Origin: Nymphaea colorata | Lineage: Eukaryota; Streptophyta; Magnoliopsida; Nymphaeales; Nymphaeaceae | NCBI RefSeq assembly: GCF_008831285.2 | Contig: NC_045139.1 | Coordinates: 21,682,412 to 21,746,411 of the forward strand | Direction: 5' to 3' | Length of the DNA stretch: 64,000 nt | Shown: positions 48,313-58,259 of the stretch, in pieces | How the letters are laid out: every line of letters begins with the position of its first letter | Numbering within the stretch: position 1 is the first letter of the stretch | Program-made: the position numbers and the translations under genes | The notes under the pieces: generated by a model | What the model was told of the DNA's origin: nothing | Databases searched by the model: none | Seen by the model: only the letters and a program-made list of their open reading frames with translations

Positions 48313-49221
48313 AGGGTTTCAAAGAAACCCTCAACAGCCCTCGTTGATGATCTCTCTGAAGCCCTCAACGAGGCTTCCAAAGAAACCCTCTTGAATGAGA
48401 ACCAAACCCTCTTGAATGAGGGTTTCAGAGAACCCTCGTTGAGGGTCTCTCAACGCTGAGGGATTCAGACAAAAGCCCTCATTGACAGAAACCTTTCTAC
48501 TGCCCACGGTCGCACCGACTCACCGCCGCACACGCCATGACCACTATCCGGTAGAGTCCGGCCATTACAGGTTAGTCTCTCTTCTCGCCTTTCCCTGAAA
48601 CCCTAACGTTTTTTTGAAGTTCTGCCATACAAGTTTAGGGCTTTTTTTGCAGGTGGATGTCGAGATGGAGGTCGCCAGCAGACAGATGAAGAGGAGGACG
48701 TTCAAGCTCGATGCCCTCCTTGACATGCCCATTGAGGACTCTTCCATGCCCTTGCTCGAAGACAGTGTGTATCTCTCGGCTCTCGCACTCTGTTTTCCGT
48801 CCTCCTCTCTCTATCTCTCTTTTTTATATGGTTTTTGATCTTTTTGTCAAACGTGTAGGTTCCAGAGAGGTCTGAAGAGGAAGCCGATGGCATTGATCAA
48901 GAAAATTCACAAAACAGTAATGAATCCCTTCCTTAAATTTCGTTTTGTTTGAGAAACATCTTCCTGGTTGAGTTTGAATTGGTGCTTGGGCACTGTGGAT
49001 TTTGTTTGCCTGCATTTTGCCCTTCTACTTGTACCATGTCGTAAATGAGTTAAACGAGTTGACATAAACAAACTTAAAGAAACAAGACATGCTCGAGTTA
49101 ATCGAGTTAAGGGAGTCGAGTTCGAGCTCGAGCTTGTGTCAGGGAGCTCGACTCGAGTTCGAGTCGAGTTCGAGCTCGAGCTAGGCAAGCTCGAGCTCAA
49201 CTCGGCTCGTGTGCAGCCCTA
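47943..49221 (+). mobile_element. Pack-type hAT element carrying ribosomal protein S15 exons, nested in the copia element
   Basis: The ends are TAGGGTTGCACA and TGTGCAGCCCTA, an imperfect 12-bp TIR with one mismatch. They are flanked by a perfect 8-bp target duplication TTGATATC (47935-47942 and 49222-49229), the hAT signature. Both subterminal regions (47955-48125 and 49040-49205) are packed with CTCGA/ACTCG words, as in subterminal transposase-binding repeats. No transposase is encoded. The interior has a (TC)n leader tract (48273-48311), GAAACCCTC-type repeats (48325-48450) and two exon-like blocks of a ribosomal protein S15 gene with intron sequence between. Removing it restores the copia sequence across the joint, so it inserted after the copia element. 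Confidence 0.9.
48653..48917 (+). pseudogene. Captured 40S ribosomal protein S15 (RPS15/uS19) exons
   Basis: After an acceptor (TTTTTTTGCAG) the block 48653 to about 48760 encodes VDVEMEVASRQMKRRTFK then LDALLDM, as in plant RPS15 exon 2 but lacking the roughly eight residues normally between RTFR and LDALLDM. After about 98 bp of intron and a second acceptor (CGTGTAG at 48852-48858), 48859-48917 encodes FQRGLKRKPMALIKK, the near-invariant RPS15 core. Similarity then stops at an AACAG|TAATG junction without the C-terminal half. From family knowledge uS19 binds the small-subunit head near the decoding site. This copy cannot make a complete protein. Conserved splice signals show capture from genomic DNA, not from a processed mRNA. 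Confidence 0.85.
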
Positions 49222-49251
49222 TTGATATCTATGCTCCAGCTTGAGGGAGAG

Positions 49252-49473
49252 TATTAAATACTTCTAGGAGTCAAGCAGATGCTTTCTGAAATATTAGAAA
49301 GTTGAAATGGGTCCACTTAATTGTTATCTTATGTTTAGTGTGCTAAATTTGTAAATTTGGTAACACAGCTTAATCTCTTTTAATATGAGATTAGGGTTTG
49401 TGAATGGAATAAAAAAGTTTCCTCTCTTTTTCTCTCTCTCTCTCTCACCCCTTTCTTCCTCCAATATTCAACA
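49252..49473 (+). repeat. 3' LTR of the copia element
   Basis: It matches 42753-43029 but with a shorter CT tract. The first dinucleotide has changed from TG to TA (TATTAAATAC) and it ends TTCAACA before the GAAAC target duplication. Confidence 0.9.
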
Positions 49474-49959
49474 GAAACAATTAAAGTGACCATGTTTTTT
49501 ATTTGGTTGTGTCTTTTTAACCAAGATAACAACACCTACTAAGGTGTTTGCAATGTGCTGCAATTACTCACCATTGTCTAACACAACTTTTTTCATGTCC
49601 TACTTTACGTGTAAGTCATTTAGATATTCATCTAGAGGCTGCCATGAAGGCGTAGTCATATCTAAAAGTTGGTTTATAATTATTATGTGATGTAAGCATA
49701 GATGGAATTTATCATAAACCCTTGACCTAACTTTCCAAGCCATCCAAAGTGCCTGTGAAGCTTGGTGGGACCCATAGCCAAAAAATTGCCAGAGGAGTGT
49801 GAATGCACATATCTTGTGAAAGGACAAGGTAAACAGAAAAATCAAAGTCAGGTTTGCCAGACCCTTTTGGATTCACAATATCTTTCTGCTTTCATGGAAA
49901 GTGAAGTTAGTTCAACTCACATAAAGTTCTCTGGAACGGAGATAGGAAATGGGTATATC
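49474..49959. other. Sequence between the copia element and the pararetroviral remnant
   Basis: The words AAGCTTGGTGGGAC near 49757 and others are in broken frames. This could be more of the adjacent endogenous viral element, but I cannot identify a domain. Confidence 0.35.
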
Positions 49960-50640
49960 TTACAACCACATAGATAATTAAAGAATTCCCTGAGAAAATA
50001 GAAGATAAAAGATACTCCAACAATCTTTAGGTATCTTAAACTATACACACCCATATATTCCCTAGTTACATCAGTTATGTTAGTAGCAGGCTTGTGTTCA
50101 AAACTTAGAAGAAGGGTGTTTTCTTCTTCAATCAAGAAGACATAGAACAAGTTAAGAAAATCAAATAGTTGGTTAGCCAACTCAAACCATTATGACCACT
50201 TTGCTTAGACTATGTGGTAATCCAAACAGATGGCTTACACTTTGGTTGGGGAGTCATTTTATTGGCTAAACCCTCAAACTATGATTCAAAAGCCGTAGAA
50301 GAAATATGCCAATATGCCTCGGGAAAATTCATGTTAAAAGGGAATATTTCGTCCATAGATACAAAATTATTAGCAATATCATATTCTTTAAAATCCTTTG
50401 AATTATTCATTCTCAAAAAACAATTTCTATTAGAACTGACTGTCAGCCTATTGTAAAATTTTAAGCTCAATTCCATGAAATAGGAAAAAAATCTTATGCA
50501 AGGAGATGGTTCAATTTTAGGGATATTTTCTTGGCATATTCTGCTTAAGGCCATTAATATGCTCGTTGGTTTCTGTAGAGAATGACAAAAACTTGTTGTA
50601 GAATGCCTGGATAAGTATTCAGAGCACACCAGTCGACTCG
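49960..50640 (+). mobile_element. Endogenous caulimovirid (pararetrovirus) remnant: RT end and RNase H
   Basis: The continuous frame 50214-50456 has the RNase H start (IQTDGLHFGWGVIL) and the ICQYASGKF block. These are characteristic of caulimovirids, especially badnavirus-like members, and unlike the copia and gypsy RNase H relics elsewhere in the window. Just upstream, frames with stops resemble the end of a caulimovirid RT. After 50456 the RNase H continues only in broken frames. Such copies are old, integrated and non-replicating. Stops and frameshifts here rule out a functional product. The genus cannot be decided from this much sequence. Confidence 0.7.
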
Positions 50641-50786
50641 ATTAAGCAATGGACCTCCTACACGCAGTAGAGGAAAAAAGGGCAACATTGGCCAAAACAG
50701 GGGCAGTTACGACCTAGAAAACCCAACTTTCGCGACAAAATCAGAAGTCAGTACAAGAGGCTGGAACCTCTGAAAGTCAGCTTAAT

Positions 50787-51192
50787 GTGAAGACAATTTT
50801 TGACACCCCAACAAAAATATACCTTTCAAAGATTTTGGCTAAAATAAACCAAACACCTGAACCAGTCGACAAATATATTGAAACCTTAGGTGAGTTATTT
50901 AAACTCTTGATGGAAGGTCCAATCGAAGAATTGTTAACTGATTTCTCTAGCATTTATCCAGAGTTATATGTCTTCAAGGAAGCCATCCAGAATTTAGACA
51001 TACATGGTTTCAATTTGGCTCAATACCCATTTTTCACCATCTTTTGAAGAAATCAGCTTATTACCACCAGAACCGGAACAAGAGGTAAAAGAATTTACTA
51101 CCGGCAACCTTGGTTTTACTGCTGACTCAATTGTTTTTCTTAAAATTTTCTCTACAGCACCAGAGCTGATAAAGCTTCCAGATGAATCCTAG
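50787..51192 (+). pseudogene. Two overlapping open frames of unknown origin beside the viral remnant
   Basis: The frame 50787-51047 (87 codons, hydrophilic, starting MKTIFDTPTKIYLSKIL) overlaps 51004-51192 in another frame. The second reads like its continuation after a frameshift (acidic, Pro-rich, SLLPPEPEQEVKEF). Codon-like continuity and position suggest part of the same endogenous caulimovirid. No domain was recognised and this is an inference from proximity. Confidence 0.35.
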
Positions 51193-51199
51193 AAAGAAA

Positions 51200-53014
51200 A
51201 AAACAAGCATTCATTTAATCTAAATTGGCCTAGTAGGCAAAGATTTCTAGCTAACATTTGATGTCAAATAGAAACCAAAGTTGTATCCTCATATAGAGGA
51301 CACAATGAAAAATTTTTCATCATAGTTGAGCTTTAGGCATGAAGGTCTTGGTCAACACTACAAGAACCCAAACAGAAAGAGGAATCTGGTGGCACCAGTC
51401 CTCTAGTAGCAGGTGTGCAATGATTATTACACATACAAAGAGAAAGACGCCACAACCTTAGTGCAACTCCAATGGTTTGTCGATCCTATAGACCGTGGAG
51501 ACCTCTTAAATTCAGAAGAAACAAACAAAACCTATTGTCAATTAATCAGACACCTGACAGGAACTTGATGCATGTGCAATAGAAAATTGATGATAGGTGA
51601 AATCAAAGATGGCCCAAAACCTTCACCGTCAAAAGGATGATTACGACAAGAGGATGCCGACAACTCACCCTTTCACGTGCCAATTTTCATGGTCAATATA
51701 AACAGGAATCTGATTCCTTTTTGGACAACATGTCAATGTAGCATTGACGTGTCTAGAAGAATGTAGCCCAAAAAGAAAAGTGGTCATTGTCAGTGGATCA
51801 CAAGACCCTATTTCAATGCACTTTGTTTGGTTGTATTTGGCACACTTGTCAAAAGAAAACAATAATTGAATAAAATCTTATCCCCTCACTCTCTACCGCA
51901 AAAGCGAAAAAGCTGTGTATAAGTAAAAGTAATTATTGATAATGACAAATAATGTGGTCTCGAATAAGGATAAGGAGTTGCTTGGCTTCAAAAATTCATT
52001 GTTTGTTTCCAATAATGCAAAAGATATTAGAAGATAGATATCAACCATAAAGATGCCAGCAGCCTCAAGAGATCTCATTAAGGATACATAAATAGAGGTA
52101 CTTGGCTGATGGGGAGGGGCCTCAAATCAGGAATATAGAGTTGTCATCCATGGTTTTTTGCTCTGTTCTCTCCCTTTCCTAATTGTGTGAAGGGAAACTC
52201 TCACCTGTGTGAATTTGTTCTTGGGATGGAAAACGCCTCTTTAGTTAGCAGTACCTCTCTTCATAAGAGAGGATGTACAACTTTTAAAGTTCAAATAATG
52301 GAGTTGATCAGTACTTCTCTATAAATTTTCTTATTATATTTCCTCTCCTTGTTTCTGTTACTCTGCATATGCATGTCGGCCTTTTGCTACTTGCTATGTG
52401 CAATATTGTACCTCATTTTCATTCTATATCTCTTAAAAGAAACCAAAGTTCTAAGGGTAAAGTATTTACTTAGGCTAGAGTTGCTGTTGGGGAAAATTAC
52501 CCATAAATGCAGTCAATAGGTAACACCTCAAGAATCTAGGTTTAGGCAAAGGGATTATACAGTAGAACCAACATTAAAACAGAATAAGGATGAAAAAAAA
52601 GAGAACACCCATGGAGAAGCACACATTAGAAATTGGTACCAGAGCCAGATTTATAAATATGTATATATAGGAAAAGAGAAATCTGCCAACCACCAGATGT
52701 TCCCGAATGACTAAATATTTAAAAGCATGGTTAAATGCAATGTAAGCCATTGCTAAAATCACCATACACCATCCTTATACCATAAATTGTTGCTAATGCT
52801 TCCATTGCATGGTGTTTTTAGTCTGGTTTTTAAATGTTTTGTATATATATATATAGTCACAGACACATACCCCGATGAACACCAAGAAAGGATCAAAAGC
52901 TTTCCAACATGAGTGGTGAAGTAAAAGAATCTCCATGATTTAGAAGGATTAAGATAGAATGTCCAAGAACATGCTCAAAACTTTGTTGATAATTAATCCT
53001 ATAAAGATGTAATA
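51200..53014. other. Intergenic DNA, no gene recognised
   Basis: AT-rich, with only short open frames. There is an (AT)n run near 52845-52855. Nothing was identified. Confidence 0.45.
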
Positions 53015-53022
53015 GTTAAAAG

Positions 53023-53886
53023 CAGTGTTGTATATATCGTACAATATGGGGCCATATCGTACGATACATACTGTTGCTTTTTAAATTAACAATATGATAC
53101 ACCACTATCACAAACAGGTGGTGTGTTACATAGCCTGTATCGGACGATACAAGGTGATACACCCATATCGCACGATACATGTCTATTATGAAAAATATGG
53201 GGTTAAAACCACCCTTTTTCAAACTAATTTTTAAAACTTGCCTCCCTCTTCATTTCTGAACATATCTAATAGTTGAAGGAGGGGAAGATTGTGGCAATTT
53301 TCAAAAGGAATAATCAGTTTCACCATGAAATCGTTAATTTGATGGCAGATTTATGCATGGATGATTGAATCATGTTTAGATAAAAAGGGTTTATATATTT
53401 TACGAAAGATAAAAATGAGAATGAGATGATAAATATTATGAATGGAACTGTTTTCATTTGTTATTTGCACTAACATTAAACAATTTTATCTTGTGGTGTG
53501 ATGTATAGTGTATGCAAAACCTGGTTTTTGATGTGTCATGGATATTATGACTTACTTCTGTGTTATTATGTAGATCATCTTGTAAATTATGTTTCTTGAT
53601 GTCTTAGATCACATTGTGTTACCATATGATATTATGACCACTTATTAACGTTTGTGAAGTAACTTCATACCTATAATAAGCCTGCCATTATGTACAACAT
53701 GTTTTTTCATTAAGAAAGCATAGTTTTTATTTTTCTTGATTTATCTGGTTTTTTTCATTTTTCTATTTTTTCTTTTTTTGAATTAACAATAAATTTACGA
53801 TACACATATGGTATTACGAAATTTTACGATACAGCATATCTATTGGCTGGATTGATACCACTTATGATATGCTTTTTACAACATTG
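53023..53886. mobile_element. 864-bp non-autonomous hAT element (CAGTGTTGTA ends)
   Basis: The left end is CAGTGTTGTATATATCGTAC. The right end is TTTTTACAACATTG (CAATGTTGTAAAAA when reversed). The flanking 8-bp target duplication is GTTAAAAG (53015-53022) and GTTAAAAC (53887-53894), seven of eight bases identical. Subterminal regions are full of ATCGTACGATAC / CGATACA words. No transposase. It belongs to the same family as 56348-56658 and the large element at 60805 onward. Confidence 0.85.
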
Positions 53887-53894
53887 GTTAAAAC

Positions 53895-54535
53895 TTAAAA
53901 GGCTGTCAACAATAAAGAGAATATGAAAAGCAAACTAAGAAATTAAAAAAATTACCACAAAATGAGTATGTACTAATATTTTGTCTTGCTTTATCAGTTT
54001 TGATGTTGTGTGATGTCTTTGTCATTTTCCATTATTGATGGAAGAATAAGATCATGATTCCCTCCTATTAATGTCCTCTCTTTTGGCTTTGCCTCCGTGT
54101 TTGGAGATGGATCCAGAATAGACCCTTGTCCCATTGCTGAATGTGTCCTAAAAGGAGGCTGAGAATAGAATTGCTTTTGGGAGGATAAGGTTCATGGTGT
54201 AAACAAAATGTGGATGGCAATTACACTTATCCAATTTGAATTTCTACTTATTAAATATGATTTTTTTGGTTACTGGTAATTGTGGATGCATAAACGTCTT
54301 TAAGATTTGAGATTATGCTTGATGAAGTGAAACAAAATGCTCTGTAGCTGGTTTTGTTAACAGCTTATTTTTCTCATTATTCATACCCTCAAACTTGTCT
54401 AATTAGTATAGTTTGGCTGCTTTTTGTGCATTCTAAGTACGATAAACTGAAAGTTTTCTATTTGTTCTGCTTCCTGATGTTTGGATCTTGCTGGTGCAAG
54501 CAGTAAGGGTGGCACTGTGACTTCACATTTACCAG
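53895..54535. other. DNA upstream of the ZNF830-like exons
   Basis: I looked for the C2H2 zinc-finger exon expected upstream of the ZNF830-like exons and did not see it here. A short frame at about 54506-54557 (SKGGTVTSHLPVKPCP) runs into a stop. It could be an altered part of the first recognised exon. Confidence 0.4.
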
Positions 54536-54839
54536 TCAAGCCATGTCCAATCAGTTAAGAGAGACGGGGGAAGACCATCTTTGCTTTCAAATAAATCACC
54601 TCAAGCATCATTATCCAAAGATGATGCGGGAGATAAGGCAACTCTTGGCAGATCAGACACAAATGAGAGCAAAGCAAGTGTGCCTGGTCAGCAGCTCGGA
54701 ATGCTACCAAAAACTGCTCGTAGTTCAGAAGCCAGGCAAGCTGAGGGAGCCCTTCCTGAAGGATTCTTTGATAACAAAGATGCTGATCTACGCGCTCATG
54801 GTATTGAACCTGCTAAAGTTGATATCAAGTAAGTCTATT

Positions 54840-56177
54840 GTTAAGTAATGTTTCTTATATTGCCTCTAACCAAAGGACCTTATGGTGTACAAACTTTCTC
54901 TCTACTTGAATCAATGCGAATGTTATTTCTTGGGAATTGGAGAGGTGGAAACATGCTGATCCTATGCTAGGATAGCTGAACATGTGCATTTAACTACTAA
55001 ACTTTTGGCGCCGTGTCTCTTAGGCATGATCCTAATTGTATCTTAAACAATTTAAGTGTCTGTCAATCCTCAATTTTGGTGCATGTTTGATGGTGGGATA
55101 AGTCATCCAGGTGCCCTCTGCAAAAAGAGGTCAGACCTTACAAGTCATACTTTTTCTCTGCTTTTTTCATGTAAAAACAGGAGAAGAAGGTGAAACTCTG
55201 TAGTGAGTGTATACAAGAGGGACTTTCTTCAACTGTTCTGAAGGTTGTCTGACCTGTCAAACATGCCCTTTATAGGGCCTATGATCTCTGGTGAAATTTA
55301 TGGAAGGTAAGTTTCACCTGGATGGGCTTTATCTCTATTTTGACTGGTGTAGAATAGTTCCCCCATTTTACCATGGAGGGAAAATTTTCAGCCATTGCGT
55401 CGATGATCAAACCCATTAAACATGCCTTTGGGGGTGTCTATGGTCACTGGGGAAACTCATGGAAGGTAAGGTTGACCTGGATGACTTTATCTCTATTTTG
55501 ATGGTGTAGATAGTCCCCTCATTTTAAGGTGAATTGGGATGAAAAGAGACATGTTTTTGTTTTTCAGCATTAAAATTTAACCTATGTTTGATCGAAGGGA
55601 TATACAATCCTCAATAGTGGAATTAATTATGTCTAGATTCTAGACAAAACTACTTCTTACATGCCCTCAGAGGTTTATTGGGTAAACAAGTCCAAGTGAT
55701 ATGGTTTCACCTAATTTAATAGGGTTCTGGTACCCCCACCAACTCCTGCAATGCTCAGCAGTATAAAAATTAGTGAAGATTAACATTGTTTGACAAGATG
55801 CCCTTGCAGTATTGCACGGAATATTCTGGCAATTGCCTATTAATTTGTTATGACTGCTTGATAATAAATTCAATTTAGTACACAGTATCATTTTTTAATT
55901 CTCTTATATGCAGAAACATTGGCTCTGTCCTTGCTGTTCTTTAGAAACCATTGCATTTGGTCATATACGGGAGAGAAAAATCTCGTCTAGCAAAGTTGCT
56001 CTCTCTCACGTTTTGTTCTCCCTTCTGGAGAAATGAGCAGCGCAAGGGTATGTAGCTATTGTCAATGGGAGAGATTGGTGGGGACATTCTGGGATATGGT
56101 CAGATATAGTCCTCATATAGAGCTTAGTTTTATTTTCTTGTTTTTCTGCAATTTGAACGAGTCATTCTACAATGCAG
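54840..56177. other. Intron of the ZNF830-like gene, with an internal duplication
   Basis: About 110 bp at 55262-55375 (CATGCCC, then CTCTGGTGAAAT, TTATCTCTATTTTGA, GTCCCCCATTTTA-like) are repeated, diverged, at about 55420-55525. GCATGTTTGATGG words nearby suggest a decayed repeat. No coding exon was recognised. Confidence 0.5.
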
Positions 56178-56347
56178 GGAGGAATACAAAGAATTCCAGA
56201 AGGTGATTCAGGAGGAAGTACAGGAATTTGATGATCGTTTGGAGGAAGAAGAGGTAACCACAAATTTATTAACACACGTGCAAGCACGTCTATGGTTAAA
56301 ATATAGAGGTTGAGGTGCTAACAAGAGTTGATTATGGCAATTTGATG

Positions 56348-56658
56348 CACTGTTGTAAAAAGCGTATCGTAAGCTATATCGGTCTGGCTTTAAGATATGT
56401 TATATCGTAAAATATCGTAATGTATTGTAACTATATCGTATTTAAAAAAAAAATAATGAAAAAAATAGAAAAAATTCTGAAAAAATCAGTAAAAATTAAC
56501 GTATCGTAACTGTATCGTTATGTATCGTAACTGTATTGTACGATAAGGTGTTTACATCATAACTGTTCGATACATGTGGTGTATCGTATCACATTTTTAA
56601 AACACGATGATACGTATCGTACGATACGGCCCCATATCAAACGATACGTACAACACTG
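56348..56658. mobile_element. 311-bp hAT MITE inserted at an exon edge of the ZNF830-like gene
   Basis: The left end is CACTGTTGTAAAAAGCGTAT. The right end is CGATACGTACAACACTG (CAGTGTTGTACGTATCG when reversed). The 8-bp target duplication is ATTTGATG / GTTTGATG (56340-56347, 56659-56666). The interior is TATCGTAA/CGATACG repeats. The right copy of the target site lies directly against the DAAEW-encoding block, so the insertion separated that block from its former upstream intron and polypyrimidine tract. Confidence 0.85.
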
Positions 56659-57033
56659 GTTTGATGCAGCAGAATGGAGAGAAGCAACAGACTATCTTGA
56701 GCAGAAGCAATCTACAAATACAAAATAATTTGACATGATTCCCCTCCTCCTCCCCACTCCCCTCCTCCCCCCACTAACCGCCCAATCTCTCTCTATTTAT
56801 CTAAAGAGTCTTTCTTTTTCCTGGATTTACTGCTTATCGACACGACTTACATGGAAAGAGTGGAGATGTTGAAGAAGAATTTGGAGGAACGTCGAGCTGC
56901 CAAGTTCAGCAGTCAGCGTAAGCATCCTGCATTTATGGCTGGAGAGGTGAAGAATCTTCAAGTGAGGGAGAAGATGAAGAAGAAACTCTTGATTGGGGAG
57001 CAAAGCATCTATAGCAATTATCGGGTCGTTTGA

Positions 57034-58240
57034 TTTTGTCTTGTCCTGTAGCATCTTGTGCCTCTGTTCTTGAATTAGAGGGCATTTCTTAGTATTTTTT
57101 CCTTTCAAGTTTCCCTTTCGTTCTTCAAGAACCTCCAGAACGCTTTCTTAGAGGCTGATGTCTCAAAATTTTTTCATGTACTAGATAAGACGCCATGTGT
57201 ATTAAACTGATGCAGTCCATCCATCCTACAATCTAAATTCAATGTATTGGTTACAAATGCAAATTTTGAGATAAAATACCCATTGTTGGGTTAGAGCCAG
57301 ACTTACATATAAGGGTGATTTCAAATCCATATGGGCATGTGCTTTGCCTGGATCTGTATCTAGGTCCAGATTAGATAGTGCTGTTCTCAACCCATCTTAA
57401 TTTTAGAGTAATTTTCAGAAACATGCCCAAGGATTGGGCAGCTGGAATTTTATTAAAAAAGATTGTTTAAAATAAGTTTTTCACGAACTCTACAGATTTC
57501 TATCTTCGAGAATGAACATGCTTCAGTTGCTACAGCTTGCACCCAGTCGCAAAATGATGTTTTGTGTGAAAAATCTAGGGATGCCAGGTTTTTCAAAACC
57601 TGGTTTCAACCAGGTTTTGGGCAAAATTGGGTTTCTCAAAAACCAAGTTATGAGGTTTCTCAGGCAAAATGTCAATTTGCCTCTCAAAACCCCATTTCAG
57701 GTGTCATCCAAACATGGTCTTAAGCTTTTCTCTGATTGCCTTTGTAACATTTGCTCAAGTTTTTTCATGTCATTAAATCTTCATATGGCTTGGTGGTTCA
57801 GGTGTATATATACAGAAGCTGGCAGAAACCAGATCGCTAGAAGCCAGACTCATTAGAGCTGTTCGATTGAACCAGATCAAGTGGCCCTGGTTTAATGGGG
57901 TAATTTTGTCTTACCTAATTCCCCTATTGGTCCTTACTGCTGCAGCATTTGTTTTTTCTTCCCTCTCATCTCTACCTCTCATCTCTCTCTTGCCCTAAAA
58001 TGGGCAGAAAAGGCAAATGCTAATAGAGCAAAATAAATCTTCAATAGACAATATTTTCCGAGTGAAGAGAGCATAATATACAAGGTAATCTATGCGGTAA
58101 GAAGTTACATGTGTTACAAAAGATCCTAAAATTAACGAAAAAATTTAAATTATGAATGCTTTTCCATATTTCAAAGATATCCTTTCTGTCATGATAAACA
58201 ATTGCCATCTTTTAGTTGGAAAGGATTCTTTTCCAGCTTT
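57034..58240. other. DNA downstream of the ZNF830-like gene
   Basis: Positions 57575-57722 hold a dispersed repeat (CCAGGTTTTTCAAAACCTGG fold-back, ending CATCCAAACATGG) related to 42341-42752. The rest is unremarkable AT-rich DNA; no gene. Confidence 0.5.
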
Positions 58241-58259
58241 GTGTGTCCTTAACTTTCAC

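Larger units (their letters stand above)
42753..49473 (+). mobile_element. Ty1/copia retrotransposon with both LTRs and 5-bp target duplication
   Basis: Direct LTRs at 42753-43029 and 49252-49473 are flanked by GAAAC (42748-42752 and 49474-49478). A primer-binding site TGGTATCAAAGC (43030-43041) follows the 5' LTR. A purine-rich tract (TTGAGGGAGAG) precedes the 3' LTR. The domain order gag, protease, integrase, RT, RNase H is that of copia. Many stops and frameshifts make it inactive. A 1279-bp hAT-type element sits between RNase H and the 3' LTR. Without it the element is about 5.4 kb. Confidence 0.92.
54536..57033 (+). pseudogene. 3' part of a ZNF830-like (CCDC16-type) nuclear zinc-finger protein gene, apparently truncated and frameshifted
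   Basis: Exon 54536-54828 (acceptor TTTACCAG, donor AA|GTAAGT) ends with ALPEGFFDNKDADLRAHGIE, the hallmark of plant ZNF830 homologues. Exon 56178-56253 encodes EYKEFQKVIQEEVQEFDDRL then EEEE. A block at 56662-56728 encodes DAAEWREATDYLEQK, and a last exon from about 56846 encodes MERVEMLKKNLEERRAAKF. From family knowledge ZNF830 is a nuclear protein linked to DNA-damage response and pre-mRNA splicing. Problems are visible. No zinc-finger exon was seen. The DAAEW block has no clear GT donor. In the last exon the conserved end EESSSEGEDEEETLDWGAKHL (stop at 57012) is in a different frame from RVEMLKK. A sequencing error, an unusual splice or real decay could each explain the frame break. Confidence 0.75.

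Noticed and set aside
48250-48459. Frame with repeated ETLLNE / LNEGF words inside the hAT element
   Set aside because: It arises from GAAACCCTC-type short repeats in the captured leader region; no protein family recognised and composition is repeat-driven.
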